A stretch of DNA of 64,000 nucleotides from Bifidobacterium sp. (GCF_022647885.1 NZ_JALCLM010000001.1:186001-250000); one strand, 5' to 3'. Positions 26,283-35,665 are shown, numbered from the stretch's first letter. Notes: a model not told the origin generated them from the letters alone. Translations and numbers: made by a program.

Positions 26283-28478
26283 GTGCAGGAGTTCACACTT
26301 ATCCTTTGCATCGTTGGCGCCGTGTTGATCTCCTCGTTTCTCAGTCGTTTTCTTCCAAAGGTTTCAACACCTTTAGTGCAGATACTCCTTGGCGTGGTGT
26401 TAACCCAATTACCCTTTTTCCCTGAGGTTCACCTTGATCCAGAGCTCTTTATGGTGCTCTTTATTGCCCCACTGCTCTATTACGAAGCTCACAGTATTGA
26501 TAAGTCGTCTTTAATTAAGAACCTCGGTATCTCACTTTCACTGGCTATTGGACTCGCAACTGCAACCATGCTCGTAGTCGGATACGCTTTGAACGCCGCA
26601 TGGGCTTCGATACCGCTGGCAGCAGCTTTCGCTTTGGGTGCAGCTCTTGGTCCTACTGATGCTGTGGCTGTATCTTCACTTGGTAAAGAAGCTAGTTTAA
26701 GTATCCGTCAACGAGCCATTCTTAAAGGCGAATCATTATTCAATGATGCGACTGGCGTCATAGGCTTCCAATTTTCCATTCTTGCAGCCGTAACCGGGGC
26801 TTTCTCTCCGGCTCAGGCCATTGGCACTTTCGCTTTCTCCTTCGTTGGAGGAGTGCTACTCGGATTGATATCTGGCGTATGCCTCAACTGGCTTTTCGAA
26901 ACCAGTCGCGAACTCGGTTGGGAAACGACTACTACACGAATCCTAATGGAGATTTTCTTCCCTTTCCTGCTCTACATCGTCGCGGAAGATATTGCCCACA
27001 TATCTGGGATTCTTGCAGTGGTCACAGCTGGCTTACTCATCCGCTTTGACCGCAGCGGTATAGGTCCTAATGTTTCACGAACCAACATTGTGTCCTCAAG
27101 TGTGTGGACGGTACTGTCGTTCAGCTTGAACGGTGCCGTTTTTGTGCTTCTGGGGATGTTGCTGCCAGAGGCCATGCAAACCAGCTGGTCAGATGAAACA
27201 GTGAACAATTGGGCACTCATTGGGATTATCGCTTTAGTTTCAGCAGTAGTTGTGGTTATTCGATTCATTTGGGTTTCTGGCATGCTTGCCATTACCAAAG
27301 ACGCCAACTCACATAGGCGCAGACCTATGACTGCAGAACGTTGGCGTTCCGCAGCAGTGATGACTTTCGGCGGGCCAAAAGGAACTATCACGCTGTCGTT
27401 GGTGCTTACCATTCCGTATTTCCTAGCTTCTGGTAAACCTTTCCCAATGCGCGATGAACTGATTTTTGTCGCTGCTGGGGTGATTATCGTGACTCTGGTC
27501 ATGGCTAATTTCGCATTACCGTTGCTTGCCCCTGTTGGAGCGCACAGCATCCCCACTAAGCATTTTGAAACCGTTATTGATGTGCTTCGTAGAACGGTGG
27601 AGGAGTTATCTTCCAGAGCCACCGCCGAAAATCGTCGAGCAGTTCAAATCGTGCTGTCCTCCTACAACCAAAGGATTGCACGACTCAAAGCCAGAATCGG
27701 GCAGCGCGATCCTAAGGAATTTGAGGCACTTCAGATTGAGGCTTTGACGTGGGAGCAGGATTTCATTGAGCACCGTCTTGCCGTCTTGGATGAGCCAGAA
27801 TCTAAGCACAGCCTTGAAACACCAGAAACTGAGCAGAGTGCCGCAGATTCAACAACCGAGTCATTACCCAGTGCGCCGGATGCACTTGAGCCATCTACGG
27901 ATACGGCTGCAGCGCAGACAGCTACTCTGACTGCTGATCCGATTGATGAGGAAACACGAAAAGAATATGAACGTCGTGCAGCCTCACGTCTTTTGGATCA
28001 GATTTCTCGTTCGCTCAGTCATATCGATGAATCCAGTGAGATGCGTTGGCGACTGCGCAGCATTCGACGTCGCTCGCACAGTTTAGTTAAGCGTCTAAGT
28101 GGACGTATCCGGCATTCAACTCCGTTGATGAATGGTGATGTGTTATTCGCTATCACTCGATCGTTGCAGGCAGACGTAAATCGTTATGTTATCGAGAAGT
28201 TATATGTTGAACTAGGTTCTGACCGCTTTAATACCGAAGATGTGTTGTCACTGCTGATTGAGCACCAGCGGGCTGATAATGCTCTGCGTGCACGTCCGAC
28301 TATGGGCGACACCACAAAAACTTTGGTCACCGTGCAAGAGATTAAACGTGAGGGATACGCCATCGAGCTCAGCATCATCCAAGATATGCTCGAGGCGGGT
28401 GACATATCACGCCCTGAGGCCCGATTGTTGCGCCGCAACGTCTATGTGATGCAGGTTGACGCCGATTCTGGCATCTAA
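26283..28478 (+). CDS. Na+/H+ antiporter, CPA1 family
   Basis: 731 aa. The N-terminal about 410 residues form 12-13 membrane segments with CPA1 hallmarks: ALGPTDAVAVSSLG, KGESLFNDATGVIGFQ (catalytic ND) and GGPKGTITLSL. A long cytoplasmic tail with an acidic, low-complexity linker (residues 515-560) follows and ends in a helical domain. Start is GTG 26283 (QEFTLILCIVG), the first codon before the first membrane helix, with GAGGG in front. Function: Na+ or K+ expulsion against protons; pH and salt homeostasis. Confidence 0.9.
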   Translation: MQEFTLILCIVGAVLISSFLSRFLPKVSTPLVQILLGVVLTQLPFFPEVHLDPELFMVLFIAPLLYYEAHSIDKSSLIKNLGISLSLAIGLATATMLVVGYALNAAWASIPLAAAFALGAALGPTDAVAVSSLGKEASLSIRQRAILKGESLFNDATGVIGFQFSILAAVTGAFSPAQAIGTFAFSFVGGVLLGLISGVCLNWLFETSRELGWETTTTRILMEIFFPFLLYIVAEDIAHISGILAVVTAGLLIRFDRSGIGPNVSRTNIVSSSVWTVLSFSLNGAVFVLLGMLLPEAMQTSWSDETVNNWALIGIIALVSAVVVVIRFIWVSGMLAITKDANSHRRRPMTAERWRSAAVMTFGGPKGTITLSLVLTIPYFLASGKPFPMRDELIFVAAGVIIVTLVMANFALPLLAPVGAHSIPTKHFETVIDVLRRTVEELSSRATAENRRAVQIVLSSYNQRIARLKARIGQRDPKEFEALQIEALTWEQDFIEHRLAVLDEPESKHSLETPETEQSAADSTTESLPSAPDALEPSTDTAAAQTATLTADPIDEETRKEYERRAASRLLDQISRSLSHIDESSEMRWRLRSIRRRSHSLVKRLSGRIRHSTPLMNGDVLFAITRSLQADVNRYVIEKLYVELGSDRFNTEDVLSLLIEHQRADNALRARPTMGDTTKTLVTVQEIKREGYAIELSIIQDMLEAGDISRPEARLLRRNVYVMQVDADSGI

Positions 28479-28505
28479 TGCAGGCAATTTTCAGTGACAA
28501 AATCG

Positions 28506-28616
28506 TTTGTGTAGGGATTATCTTGATAAAGCCTTCTTTATAGTTTTGAAAAGGGCGGAATTCCGCCCTTTTCAAAATTCTTATACTGCCGGTATCGGTT
28601 GAAATCCCTACACAAC
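28506..28616. repeat. Dispersed terminal-inverted-repeat element, copy 4 (111 bp)
   Basis: Ends TTTGTGTAGGGATT and AATCCCTACACAA. The centre 28544-28577 is a perfect 34-bp palindrome (arm TTTTGAAAAGGGCGGAA) with core GGAATTCC. It lies exactly between the convergent antiporter and esterase genes. Confidence 0.9.
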
Positions 28617-28656
28617 TGAATCCGTCAACGAATATTGACGACAATTACTGCGTTTT

Positions 28657-29421
28657 TTACATCATTCCAGACGAAATATTGTTTTGTATGAGCCACTGCC
28701 TGATATCGCTGAACTCTTCGAGGCTGACAGCATGGTCCAATCCTCTATACTCATGGGACGTAAGCCAGGTATGCTCTTCCAACCAAGCATCCATCGCAAA
28801 CAACTCATATCGCGGAATAACATTATCGGAGCTGCCGTATCCGTAGAAAACCGGAAGGTCCAACTGCGCTAATTGTTCGTCAGCGGGTGCTGAACCCTCA
28901 ACATTCCCTGGTGCTAAGAATCCGGAGAGACATACTGAAGCTCGGTATCGTTCGGGGTTGATACGCAATAAATGCACTGCCAGCACCCCACCCTGTGAGA
29001 ATCCCAACAGCACGATGTCTCGATCTGCTGGGATGTGCTCGCGTACCCATCGATCTATGGCAACGGATGCAGCGTAGGCATCTCTATCTAAGTCATCGCC
29101 AGTAGGTACACAATCATGGAACCACGTATAACCGGCAGGACCTACCCCCATAAGTTCTTGGGGCATCTCGAGTGGCGCACGTAAAGCTACATAATCGTTA
29201 TAAGGAGCCACGTAACGCATCAAATCAGCTAAATCTTGCTCGTTTGAGCCCCATCCGTGCAACAGGAGAAACATCGGAAGTCGAGTATTCGCCTGCGCAT
29301 GATCCTTGGAAAACAACGCATGCTGTACTTGCACGGCCTCGCCAAATCTTCCAGCAATTACCTCAGATTCGCGGCCACTTAGCTCACTTTTAAGGTTTTC
29401 CTCACTCATATTGGACACCAT
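28657..29421 (-). CDS. Alpha/beta hydrolase, phospholipase/carboxylesterase family
   Basis: About 254 aa, single hydrolase domain of the phospholipase/carboxylesterase type. Catalytic serine in GFSQGG, aspartate in YGSSDNVIP and histidine in GLDHAV are all present; FLLLHGWGSNEQDL is the oxyanion-hole region. No signal peptide. Start is ambiguous (ATG 29421, ATG 29409, or GTG 29436). Natural substrate unknown. It is bracketed by repeat copies 4 and 5. Confidence 0.8.
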   Translation of the reverse strand: MVSNMSEENLKSELSGRESEVIAGRFGEAVQVQHALFSKDHAQANTRLPMFLLLHGWGSNEQDLADLMRYVAPYNDYVALRAPLEMPQELMGVGPAGYTWFHDCVPTGDDLDRDAYAASVAIDRWVREHIPADRDIVLLGFSQGGVLAVHLLRINPERYRASVCLSGFLAPGNVEGSAPADEQLAQLDLPVFYGYGSSDNVIPRYELFAMDAWLEEHTWLTSHEYRGLDHAVSLEEFSDIRQWLIQNNISSGMM

Positions 29422-29447
29422 AGCGCACAATTTCACCCTTCAGCCAT

Positions 29448-29559
29448 TTTGTGTAGGGATTTGCTGCAATCTCATGACTATCGGCAATGAAAAATCCGCA
29501 GTATTCCGGGGTTTGTAATCATGCGCTAGTAGCAGTTACAGTGCAAATCACTACACAAA
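29448..29559. repeat. Dispersed terminal-inverted-repeat element, copy 5 (112 bp)
   Basis: Ends TTTGTGTAGGGATT and AATCACTACACAAA (one mismatch). The central palindrome is decayed here, though TATTCCGG remains at the middle. The inner flank TGCAATCTC is shared with copy 3, which supports common descent. It lies upstream of the esterase gene. Confidence 0.85.
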
Positions 29560-29604
29560 CGAATACCTGGGCAGAAAACCAGCGAGATTATCACCATTTA
29601 GCTC

Positions 29605-30498
29605 TTAATCGACTGTGCTAATCGTTCCACCCCAAGATTTTTGGAGTTTTTGAATCTCAGATGCCTGGGCAAACACCAGCCACTGTTTGCCATTGAGTAT
29701 GCGCCAGTCCCCCTGCGCCTGCGACTTGTCGCTATATTCACTGAGAAGGCTGGCAATCTTTTGTTCCGCAGCTCCTCTATATAAACTTGCTGCGGATGTA
29801 TTACTAAATACGATGAAAGCCATGCGAGGGCTTTTACATGCTTCAATACTGCTAACACCAGGGTACTCACTGACTCCCATCGATTGCCAGCCATCGGTGC
29901 AAGTGCCAGCAGTTTGCTCCATGCCTTTCTGCATGGCGGACACACTCGTTGTGGGAGCTTCATCGCGAACAGCTTCTTTGATGATGCCCGTTGGAAATAG
30001 ATTGTGCACGACAAATCCGCCTGCGAGCAGTAATAGTGAGCAGACAAAGCACACTATGCTCCATGAACCAGTGGAGTGGCTTCGCTGAAATCGAGGCACT
30101 ATGAATCGTGAAACAATCCCTAGCACTAGAGATATCAACGCGAGCGCAGCAGATGCTATGGCCGCAGCGGTAGTGCCAAATATCCCGTTGAGGAACTGTA
30201 TTTTGGAGGGCGCAACAGCGTAGGCAAGGAATAATCCTGCGACAGCTAGTGCAATAATGCCAATGAGCAGAGCTATCCTGCTTAATGGTGTAGACCTGCG
30301 TACAGTTGGCCTTGAAGCTCTCGGCGCTGTTGCTCCAGAACCAGACTGGTGACGACCAGCGGGATTCCTACCGGTATCAGATTGACTGTCAGCTCCATAA
30401 GGTTGCTTCTCATCAAGCTCTGATGTTGAAGGGTTTTGAGTTGCGCCTTCATCCTGCGATTTAGCATATTCCTCGAAAAAATCGAGATCGTCAGCCAT
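29605..30498 (-). CDS. Hypothetical membrane protein
   Basis: 297 aa, not recognised. The first 80 residues are polar and acidic (MADDLDFFEEYAKSQDEG), followed by three hydrophobic segments (IALLIGIIALAVAGLFLAYA; TTAAAIASAALALISLVLGIV; WSIVCFVCSLLLLAGGFVVH) and an extracytoplasmic C-terminal domain of about 120 residues with two cysteines. ATG 30498 has GAAGGGTG upstream. The architecture (cytoplasmic tail, few helices, outer domain) is common in actinobacterial envelope proteins; no function is assigned. Confidence 0.75.
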   Translation of the reverse strand: MADDLDFFEEYAKSQDEGATQNPSTSELDEKQPYGADSQSDTGRNPAGRHQSGSGATAPRASRPTVRRSTPLSRIALLIGIIALAVAGLFLAYAVAPSKIQFLNGIFGTTAAAIASAALALISLVLGIVSRFIVPRFQRSHSTGSWSIVCFVCSLLLLAGGFVVHNLFPTGIIKEAVRDEAPTTSVSAMQKGMEQTAGTCTDGWQSMGVSEYPGVSSIEACKSPRMAFIVFSNTSAASLYRGAAEQKIASLLSEYSDKSQAQGDWRILNGKQWLVFAQASEIQKLQKSWGGTISTVD

Positions 30499-30612
30499 GA
30501 TGTCACCCTTCTGCTCACACGGACACTGCCGCACTACTCAACATCAGTGTACGCAGAAGACTTGTATGGGGAGACACAAGGGAAGGTTTATTTGGCCTCG
30601 AACAAAGAGAAA

Positions 30613-30635
30613 CCCGGCGGGGGTTGACCGCCGGG
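30613..30635. other. GC-rich hairpin in the divergent leader region
   Basis: CCCGGCGG pairs with CCGCCGGG over a 7-nt loop. No T-tract follows on the plus strand, where purine-rich AGAGAGAAAGGAGAGAG follows instead; on the minus strand TTTCTCTTTG follows. Its role is unclear. Confidence 0.4.
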
Positions 30636-30737
30636 AGAGAAAGGAGAGAGAAGAAGGATTCAGTTATCGGGAATTAAATTCCTGGCCTCGGGTATGTGTT
30701 GTTTTCCTTTGACAACATCTAGTAGACCACTCGAACC

Positions 30738-30766
30738 TTGACGATTTGCTGGGGTTTTCTGATAAT
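30738..30766 (+). promoter_or_regulatory. Sigma-70-type promoter of the DUF4012 gene
   Basis: TTGACG at 30738-30743 and GATAAT at 30761-30766 with an exact 17-bp spacer. About 105 bp of leader separates it from the DUF4012 start. Confidence 0.65.
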
Positions 30767-30876
30767 ACTCTGGGAATTCCAACGCAGATTGTGTGGAGAT
30801 AGCTATCAATTGCTGTTCACAAGTGTATCGATGTTCAGAATTAAGATGTCAGATTACGAAGTTGAGGAGACCAGAT

Positions 30877-32754
30877 ATGAGTAATGCTACAGACGGCGTC
30901 TACGAAGCAAATCCAGACGCATATGCTCGTCACTCAAGACATAACTCTGGTCAGCATAGCCGCGGACGCAAGCCACGGCACACGGTGCGCAATGTCATAG
31001 TCACCATACTGTTACTACTACTCGTACTGGCAGGCGTAGCCGGATTTATGGGATACAAGCTGTACCGAGAAGCTCAAGAGGTCAAGGCACACGAGCAGCG
31101 TGCGATGACTCTACTGTCAAGTGTGCAGAATGTCGATCAACTGCAAGACTCTCAAGCAATTGCTTCAATCCTTCCTCAGCTGCAGTCCGAGACGTCATCA
31201 GCGAAGAAGATTACAGACGGCAGATTATGGAAGATAGCATCCTCTCTGCCGGTTTATGGAGACGACATCACCACAGTCCGAGGAATGGCCAGCGCAGTTG
31301 ATTCGCTGTCTACCGAAGCTCTGCCAAAACTGTCAGAAACTTTAACCACTATGCTGTCGTCAAAGTTGAGCTCAGGGGATGGGAACGTCAATCTGCAGCC
31401 TATTGTTGATGCTCAACAAGGTTTTAATGCTGCTAACACCTCTTTACAGTCTGAACTGAAAACTTTGAAGGCTCTACCAGAACCGCATCTCAGCCAGATA
31501 CAAGAACCCTATGATCTTGCAGTGCAGCAATTCACATCGGTTTCAGACAAGATCGACCAGGTGAACAGCCTGATTCAAGTGTTACCGAAGTTTCTCGGGC
31601 AAAATGGTTCTCGCAATTATTTGATTGTGGCACAGACAACTTCTGAGGCGCGTTCAAGCGGGGGGTTGATTGGTTCTCTTGGTACTTTTACCGCAGATAA
31701 CGGTTCAATAACCATTGGCTCTTTTCATCCAAATACTGAATTCATCAATATTGGCGGTGGCAATGCCAACGCCGATGAGGAAAATGTATTTAAGGCTCCT
31801 TTGGACTTGGCATTCGATATCCGCGATCTTGCCTCATTCCCTGATTTCTCGCGCACAGCTACAACCGTCAATTCGGTTTGGCAGCGATCCGCTTATGCCA
31901 GCACCACAGATGGGGTGATGATGATTGACCCCGTATTCGTGCAAGAGATGATTAAGCTCGGCGGCAATGTTTCACTACCGAATGGCCAACAGCTTACCGG
32001 TGATAATACTGCCGAATTCCTGCTCAATGGGATTTATAAAACTGTGCCCGTTGCCCAGCAGGATGCATATTTTGAGTATGCTGCTTCAACTGCAATGAAC
32101 AACATATTTTCTAATATGACAGCCAAGAAGATGATAAGTATGGCACAATCATTTACCAACTTGGCGAGCCAGCGGCATCTGTACCTGTATTCCTTCCACA
32201 AGGATGATGCTGCGTCCTTCCAAGGGGCGGGGCTCGCAAAAGAAACTCCGAGTAGTGAAACAGAGCCAGAGGTTGGTATCTATCTCAACCAAAACAATCC
32301 TTCTAAGCTTGATTGGTATCTACATCGCAACACCACGATTACACGGAACAGCTGCAATGCTGATGGTTCGCAGAGCTATCATGTGGAATTCACTGCTAAT
32401 AACACCATCACTCAAAGTGATCTAGCTACCGGCAATTCTTACATCCTAGGTGGAGTCAACGGCATCGGCTCCGCTGGTACATCAGTTGAAAAAATTCTCT
32501 TCTATGCTCCTCTTGGTGGCAGTATCTCGAATTTCACAGTGTCCGGTAACGCTGAAAAGCCCGACCAAGCCTCTATGAATGGAAAGAAACTATGGACGAG
32601 TGTCGCTACCATTGCACCAGGCAAGTCTGTAACCTATGCATATGATGTAAACACCTCTTCCAAGGCGACAACAGATTTGAAACTTGATCAGACCCCGATG
32701 GGATGGACGGACCAAGGGGTAACTTATGACACCAAGGCGTGTGCCATTAAGTAA
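30877..32754 (+). CDS. DUF4012 domain-containing membrane protein of the EPS locus
   Basis: 625 aa. A short basic cytoplasmic N-terminus is followed by one membrane helix (VIVTILLLLLVLAGVAGFMG) and a large extracytoplasmic domain of the DUF4012 type, with NYLIVAQTTSEARSSGGLIG and the GLIG(S)xG signature typical of that family. ATG 30877 has GAGGAGACC in front. DUF4012 proteins occur at actinobacterial polysaccharide loci; their fold suggests kinship with cell-wall glycopolymer attachment proteins, but the activity is unknown. Followed by a tyrosine phosphatase gene on the same strand. Confidence 0.88.
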   Translation: MSNATDGVYEANPDAYARHSRHNSGQHSRGRKPRHTVRNVIVTILLLLLVLAGVAGFMGYKLYREAQEVKAHEQRAMTLLSSVQNVDQLQDSQAIASILPQLQSETSSAKKITDGRLWKIASSLPVYGDDITTVRGMASAVDSLSTEALPKLSETLTTMLSSKLSSGDGNVNLQPIVDAQQGFNAANTSLQSELKTLKALPEPHLSQIQEPYDLAVQQFTSVSDKIDQVNSLIQVLPKFLGQNGSRNYLIVAQTTSEARSSGGLIGSLGTFTADNGSITIGSFHPNTEFINIGGGNANADEENVFKAPLDLAFDIRDLASFPDFSRTATTVNSVWQRSAYASTTDGVMMIDPVFVQEMIKLGGNVSLPNGQQLTGDNTAEFLLNGIYKTVPVAQQDAYFEYAASTAMNNIFSNMTAKKMISMAQSFTNLASQRHLYLYSFHKDDAASFQGAGLAKETPSSETEPEVGIYLNQNNPSKLDWYLHRNTTITRNSCNADGSQSYHVEFTANNTITQSDLATGNSYILGGVNGIGSAGTSVEKILFYAPLGGSISNFTVSGNAEKPDQASMNGKKLWTSVATIAPGKSVTYAYDVNTSSKATTDLKLDQTPMGWTDQGVTYDTKACAIK

Positions 32755-32844
32755 GTTGAGTTGAGACGTGTTGAGTTGAAGTACTAGGGCTCAGCCAGAG
32801 CAAAGAAAAAATACACCAGAGTTGATGGGATGTTGAGGAGCACA

Positions 32845-33420
32845 ATGCTGATTTTGTTTGTATGCACAGGGAACATTTGCCGCTCTCCAATCGGGGAGCT
32901 CCTGGCTAAACGCTATCTAGCAGCCTCTTCTATTAACATTTCTAGCGCTGGAACTCATGGTCTTGCCAACCATCGCATCGACCCGTCAAGCGAGAAATTA
33001 CTCACTAGAGCAGGCATTGACTCACAAGCTTTCCGGTCGAAACGATTGACCGCTGAACTGGCAACTTCTGCTGATCTCATTTTCTGTTTTGAGAAAATTC
33101 AACGTCAAGAAATTGCTCTCCTGGCTCCTTCAATGTCTAAACGCATTTTTTTGCTGGGAGATTTCGCTAATATCGCGGTGTACTGCGCCAATAGCAATAT
33201 GGTGCGCGGACTCACTGTTGCTGACCGCTTAGAATCTGTTATCGCTACTGCACCTTTGATTCAAGGGTTGCTGCCAAGCGCTGATGATATTGAAGATCCG
33301 CATCGCAAAAGCTTTGATGTTTTTGAACGTGCAGCGGATCAAACGAATAAGGCTCTACGAACTATACTGCTGAGCTTAAAAAAGCATCCCGCTGTGGTTC
33401 CTGAACTGCAAATCGCCTAG
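32845..33420 (+). CDS. Low-molecular-weight protein-tyrosine phosphatase
   Basis: 191 aa, LMW-PTP family. The P-loop VCTGNICRS gives the CX5R site with C7 and R13, and the general-acid loop appears as DDIEDPHRKS. ATG 32845 is preceded by GAGGAG at ideal distance, so the five upstream in-frame codons are not used. It is probably the cognate phosphatase of the tyrosine autokinase at 34102-35583, together cycling kinase phosphorylation to set EPS chain length. Confidence 0.92.
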   Translation: MLILFVCTGNICRSPIGELLAKRYLAASSINISSAGTHGLANHRIDPSSEKLLTRAGIDSQAFRSKRLTAELATSADLIFCFEKIQRQEIALLAPSMSKRIFLLGDFANIAVYCANSNMVRGLTVADRLESVIATAPLIQGLLPSADDIEDPHRKSFDVFERAADQTNKALRTILLSLKKHPAVVPELQIA

Positions 33421-33439
33421 CAGTCATATAGATCGATTC

Positions 33440-34084
33440 TTACTGCAGAAGGCTAGCTACTAGTATTACCGCAGCTACAACGACTACACCAAGCAGAGCG
33501 CCGCAGCCTATGTACCACAGAATCCCTTTGGTGGCCGGTTCTTCAGTATTAGTATGTGATCTACGTCTTGGCGCTGCTGCCACCTGTTGCTCGTCAGCGT
33601 CTGCCCCCGTTAATATGCTCAAAAACTCCTGATCTTCCTGCACACTTCGTCTAGGAAGAGATCTCGGTACTGCATCCTCTTGGGGAGTCGCTGCAGTTAG
33701 GTTGCGTTCTTCGGGAGTGACTGTTGGGGCAAATAATGGCGCGACTGGCTGTACTGCACTATCTTCGGCGGGATCTAAATCAAGTTTGGCGTCCCACACG
33801 GAGTTGCTTGTCGGAGTAGTTCGTACCTGGTCGGTATGCGCAGGCGGAAATGCCGGAGGCAATGGTACTGGATTGACGCGCAGTGGCTGATGCTCTGTGA
33901 AATCAATCTTGGGTATATCCCAGTTGGTATCAACCACATCTCCAACTGCAGCATCTTGTTGTGCAAAAATGAGCTGCTCATCCTCTGCTGCATTGCTCGC
34001 AGCAGAGGGAGCGTTATCATCCGTGCTAATCACGGGGAACATCAAACTCGGTTGCCCATTGTCGACTGTATGAGAATCATTCAT
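33440..34084 (-). CDS. Hypothetical protein with C-terminal membrane anchor
   Basis: About 214 aa, not recognised. The first 180 residues are polar, proline- and acid-rich and look disordered; the C-terminus is a single hydrophobic helix (GVVVVAAVILVASLLQ), preceded by a glycine-rich turn. The start is ATG 34084 or GTG 34105; the latter overlaps the kinase stop as GTGA, suggesting translational coupling either way. Linked to the kinase gene, so possibly an accessory EPS protein, but no family evidence. Confidence 0.65.
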   Translation of the reverse strand: MNDSHTVDNGQPSLMFPVISTDDNAPSAASNAAEDEQLIFAQQDAAVGDVVDTNWDIPKIDFTEHQPLRVNPVPLPPAFPPAHTDQVRTTPTSNSVWDAKLDLDPAEDSAVQPVAPLFAPTVTPEERNLTAATPQEDAVPRSLPRRSVQEDQEFLSILTGADADEQQVAAAPRRRSHTNTEEPATKGILWYIGCGALLGVVVVAAVILVASLLQ

Positions 34085-34101
34085 AGCGTCGTAAGGCTCC
34101 T

Positions 34102-35583
34102 TCACCGTTTGTCTGTGCGGCGTTGTTGACGCTGCTGGCGCTTACCTTCTGTGTCGTAATAATAGTAGTTGCCATGATGCTTCTTGGATTGCTCAGCGTA
34201 ATTGAGTACTGTGCCGATGACTGGCACTTCCACATTGTGGAGCTGCTGCAGAGTGGTGCCAAGATCTTTCTTGTCGCATATTCCTCTGCCGACAACCATC
34301 ACCACGCCGTTGCCCATACGCCCGAACATGCCAGCGTCTGCCGCGATGGTCATTGGGGTGGTGTCAATAATGACGTAATCGTATTGCCTGAGTGCTTGCA
34401 TCACCATGGCTTCCATGGTGGAAGAGTTCAGCAGCAGAGAAGCATTCGGCGGCTTAGGACCAGCTGGCATGATGTGGAAATTAGCTTTCCAGTAACGCTG
34501 CACAGCATCAGCCACATTCGCCTGACCTGAGAGCACATGGGAAAGACCAACTGCTTCTTCCAGTCCAACCTTCGTCGCAACTGAGGGGTGACGCAAGTCG
34601 GCATCAATCAGGAGCACTTTGCTACCGTTCTCGGCAAAAGCTGCAGCGATATTCACTGATGTCGTGGTCTTACCTTCACCAGGCTCTGTAGAAGTAATAA
34701 CGATTAGACGTGAGTTTAATCCCTTGACAGGTGCAATGAAGGAGAGATTTGAGCGAACACGTCGGTATTCCTCAGCCACCAGCGAGCTAGGAGCAGAAGT
34801 AACCACCGGCGCCGCCTGTTTAACCACATCTGTGTCTGGGATTGAGCCCAACAGCGGAGCATTAGTAATATTCTGCAGGTCTCGAACCGAGCTGAGTCGG
34901 GTATCGGTCATATCTTTGACCAGTGCAGCGAGGATGCCAACGATGATGCCAAGCACAATACCAATTAATAGGTTCAGTTTGATATTAGGAGAGCTTGGGC
35001 TATCAGGAAGAGTTGCCTTTTGCACTACTGCGAGCTTCACTGGTGAGTTGGATGATGAATACAACGATGATTTAATGGTGTTGCTAAGTGACTCAGCAAC
35101 ACCATTAGCAATCTTCTGCGATTGTGCGGCGTCGTCCGTCTCAACTGAGATATCTACAAGCATGGTGTTCGTCGGATTAGTGACCGTGATCAATTCACCA
35201 AGATCCTTCACAGACATATCGAGATTGAGATCCTTGATGACTGGCTCCAACACAGCCTGAGTGGTAGCAAGACTCGGATAAGACTTGATCTGAGTGGCTA
35301 TATATGAGCCTGCGGTGTTTATTGATGAAATGTCTTGCGATGACGAAGAAGTGTCATCGTAGCTGGCGAAGAGCTCTGACGATGCGGTGTACTTTGGCGT
35401 GGCCGCAAGAGAGTAAAGCAGCAACAAACCAACTACTAGCACGAAACCGGTTAAGAAAAACAAAATGCGTTTAGATACGATTCCAAACAAATCTGTAACG
35501 TTAAGTCCCGAATAATTCGAACTACCAACTGAGGGTAACTCTTGATTATAATCGGTACCAGATTTGGTACTCATAGAAGCCAC
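34102..35583 (-). CDS. Polysaccharide biosynthesis tyrosine autokinase (Wzz plus BY-kinase)
   Basis: 493 aa. Wzz chain-length domain between two membrane helices (residues 38-60 and 203-223), then a cytoplasmic P-loop kinase: STEPGEGKTTTSVN (Walker A, about 298-310), VLLIDADLRHP (Walker A'), YVIIDTTP (Walker B). The C-terminus has a tyrosine cluster NYYYYD (about 472-477), the usual autophosphorylation site, and a basic tail. GTG 35583 is the start because AAGGAG lies six bases upstream. It controls EPS polymerisation and export, with Wzy and Wzx encoded beyond. Confidence 0.92.
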   Translation of the reverse strand: MASMSTKSGTDYNQELPSVGSSNYSGLNVTDLFGIVSKRILFFLTGFVLVVGLLLLYSLAATPKYTASSELFASYDDTSSSSQDISSINTAGSYIATQIKSYPSLATTQAVLEPVIKDLNLDMSVKDLGELITVTNPTNTMLVDISVETDDAAQSQKIANGVAESLSNTIKSSLYSSSNSPVKLAVVQKATLPDSPSSPNIKLNLLIGIVLGIIVGILAALVKDMTDTRLSSVRDLQNITNAPLLGSIPDTDVVKQAAPVVTSAPSSLVAEEYRRVRSNLSFIAPVKGLNSRLIVITSTEPGEGKTTTSVNIAAAFAENGSKVLLIDADLRHPSVATKVGLEEAVGLSHVLSGQANVADAVQRYWKANFHIMPAGPKPPNASLLLNSSTMEAMVMQALRQYDYVIIDTTPMTIAADAGMFGRMGNGVVMVVGRGICDKKDLGTTLQQLHNVEVPVIGTVLNYAEQSKKHHGNYYYYDTEGKRQQRQQRRTDKR

Positions 35584-35665
35584 GCGTCTCTCCTTCGCGT
35601 TGAACGGGTGCCGTCAATACTAGCAGACTATATGGAATTCTTTCCTAGGTGTCTTAACTTTTCGC

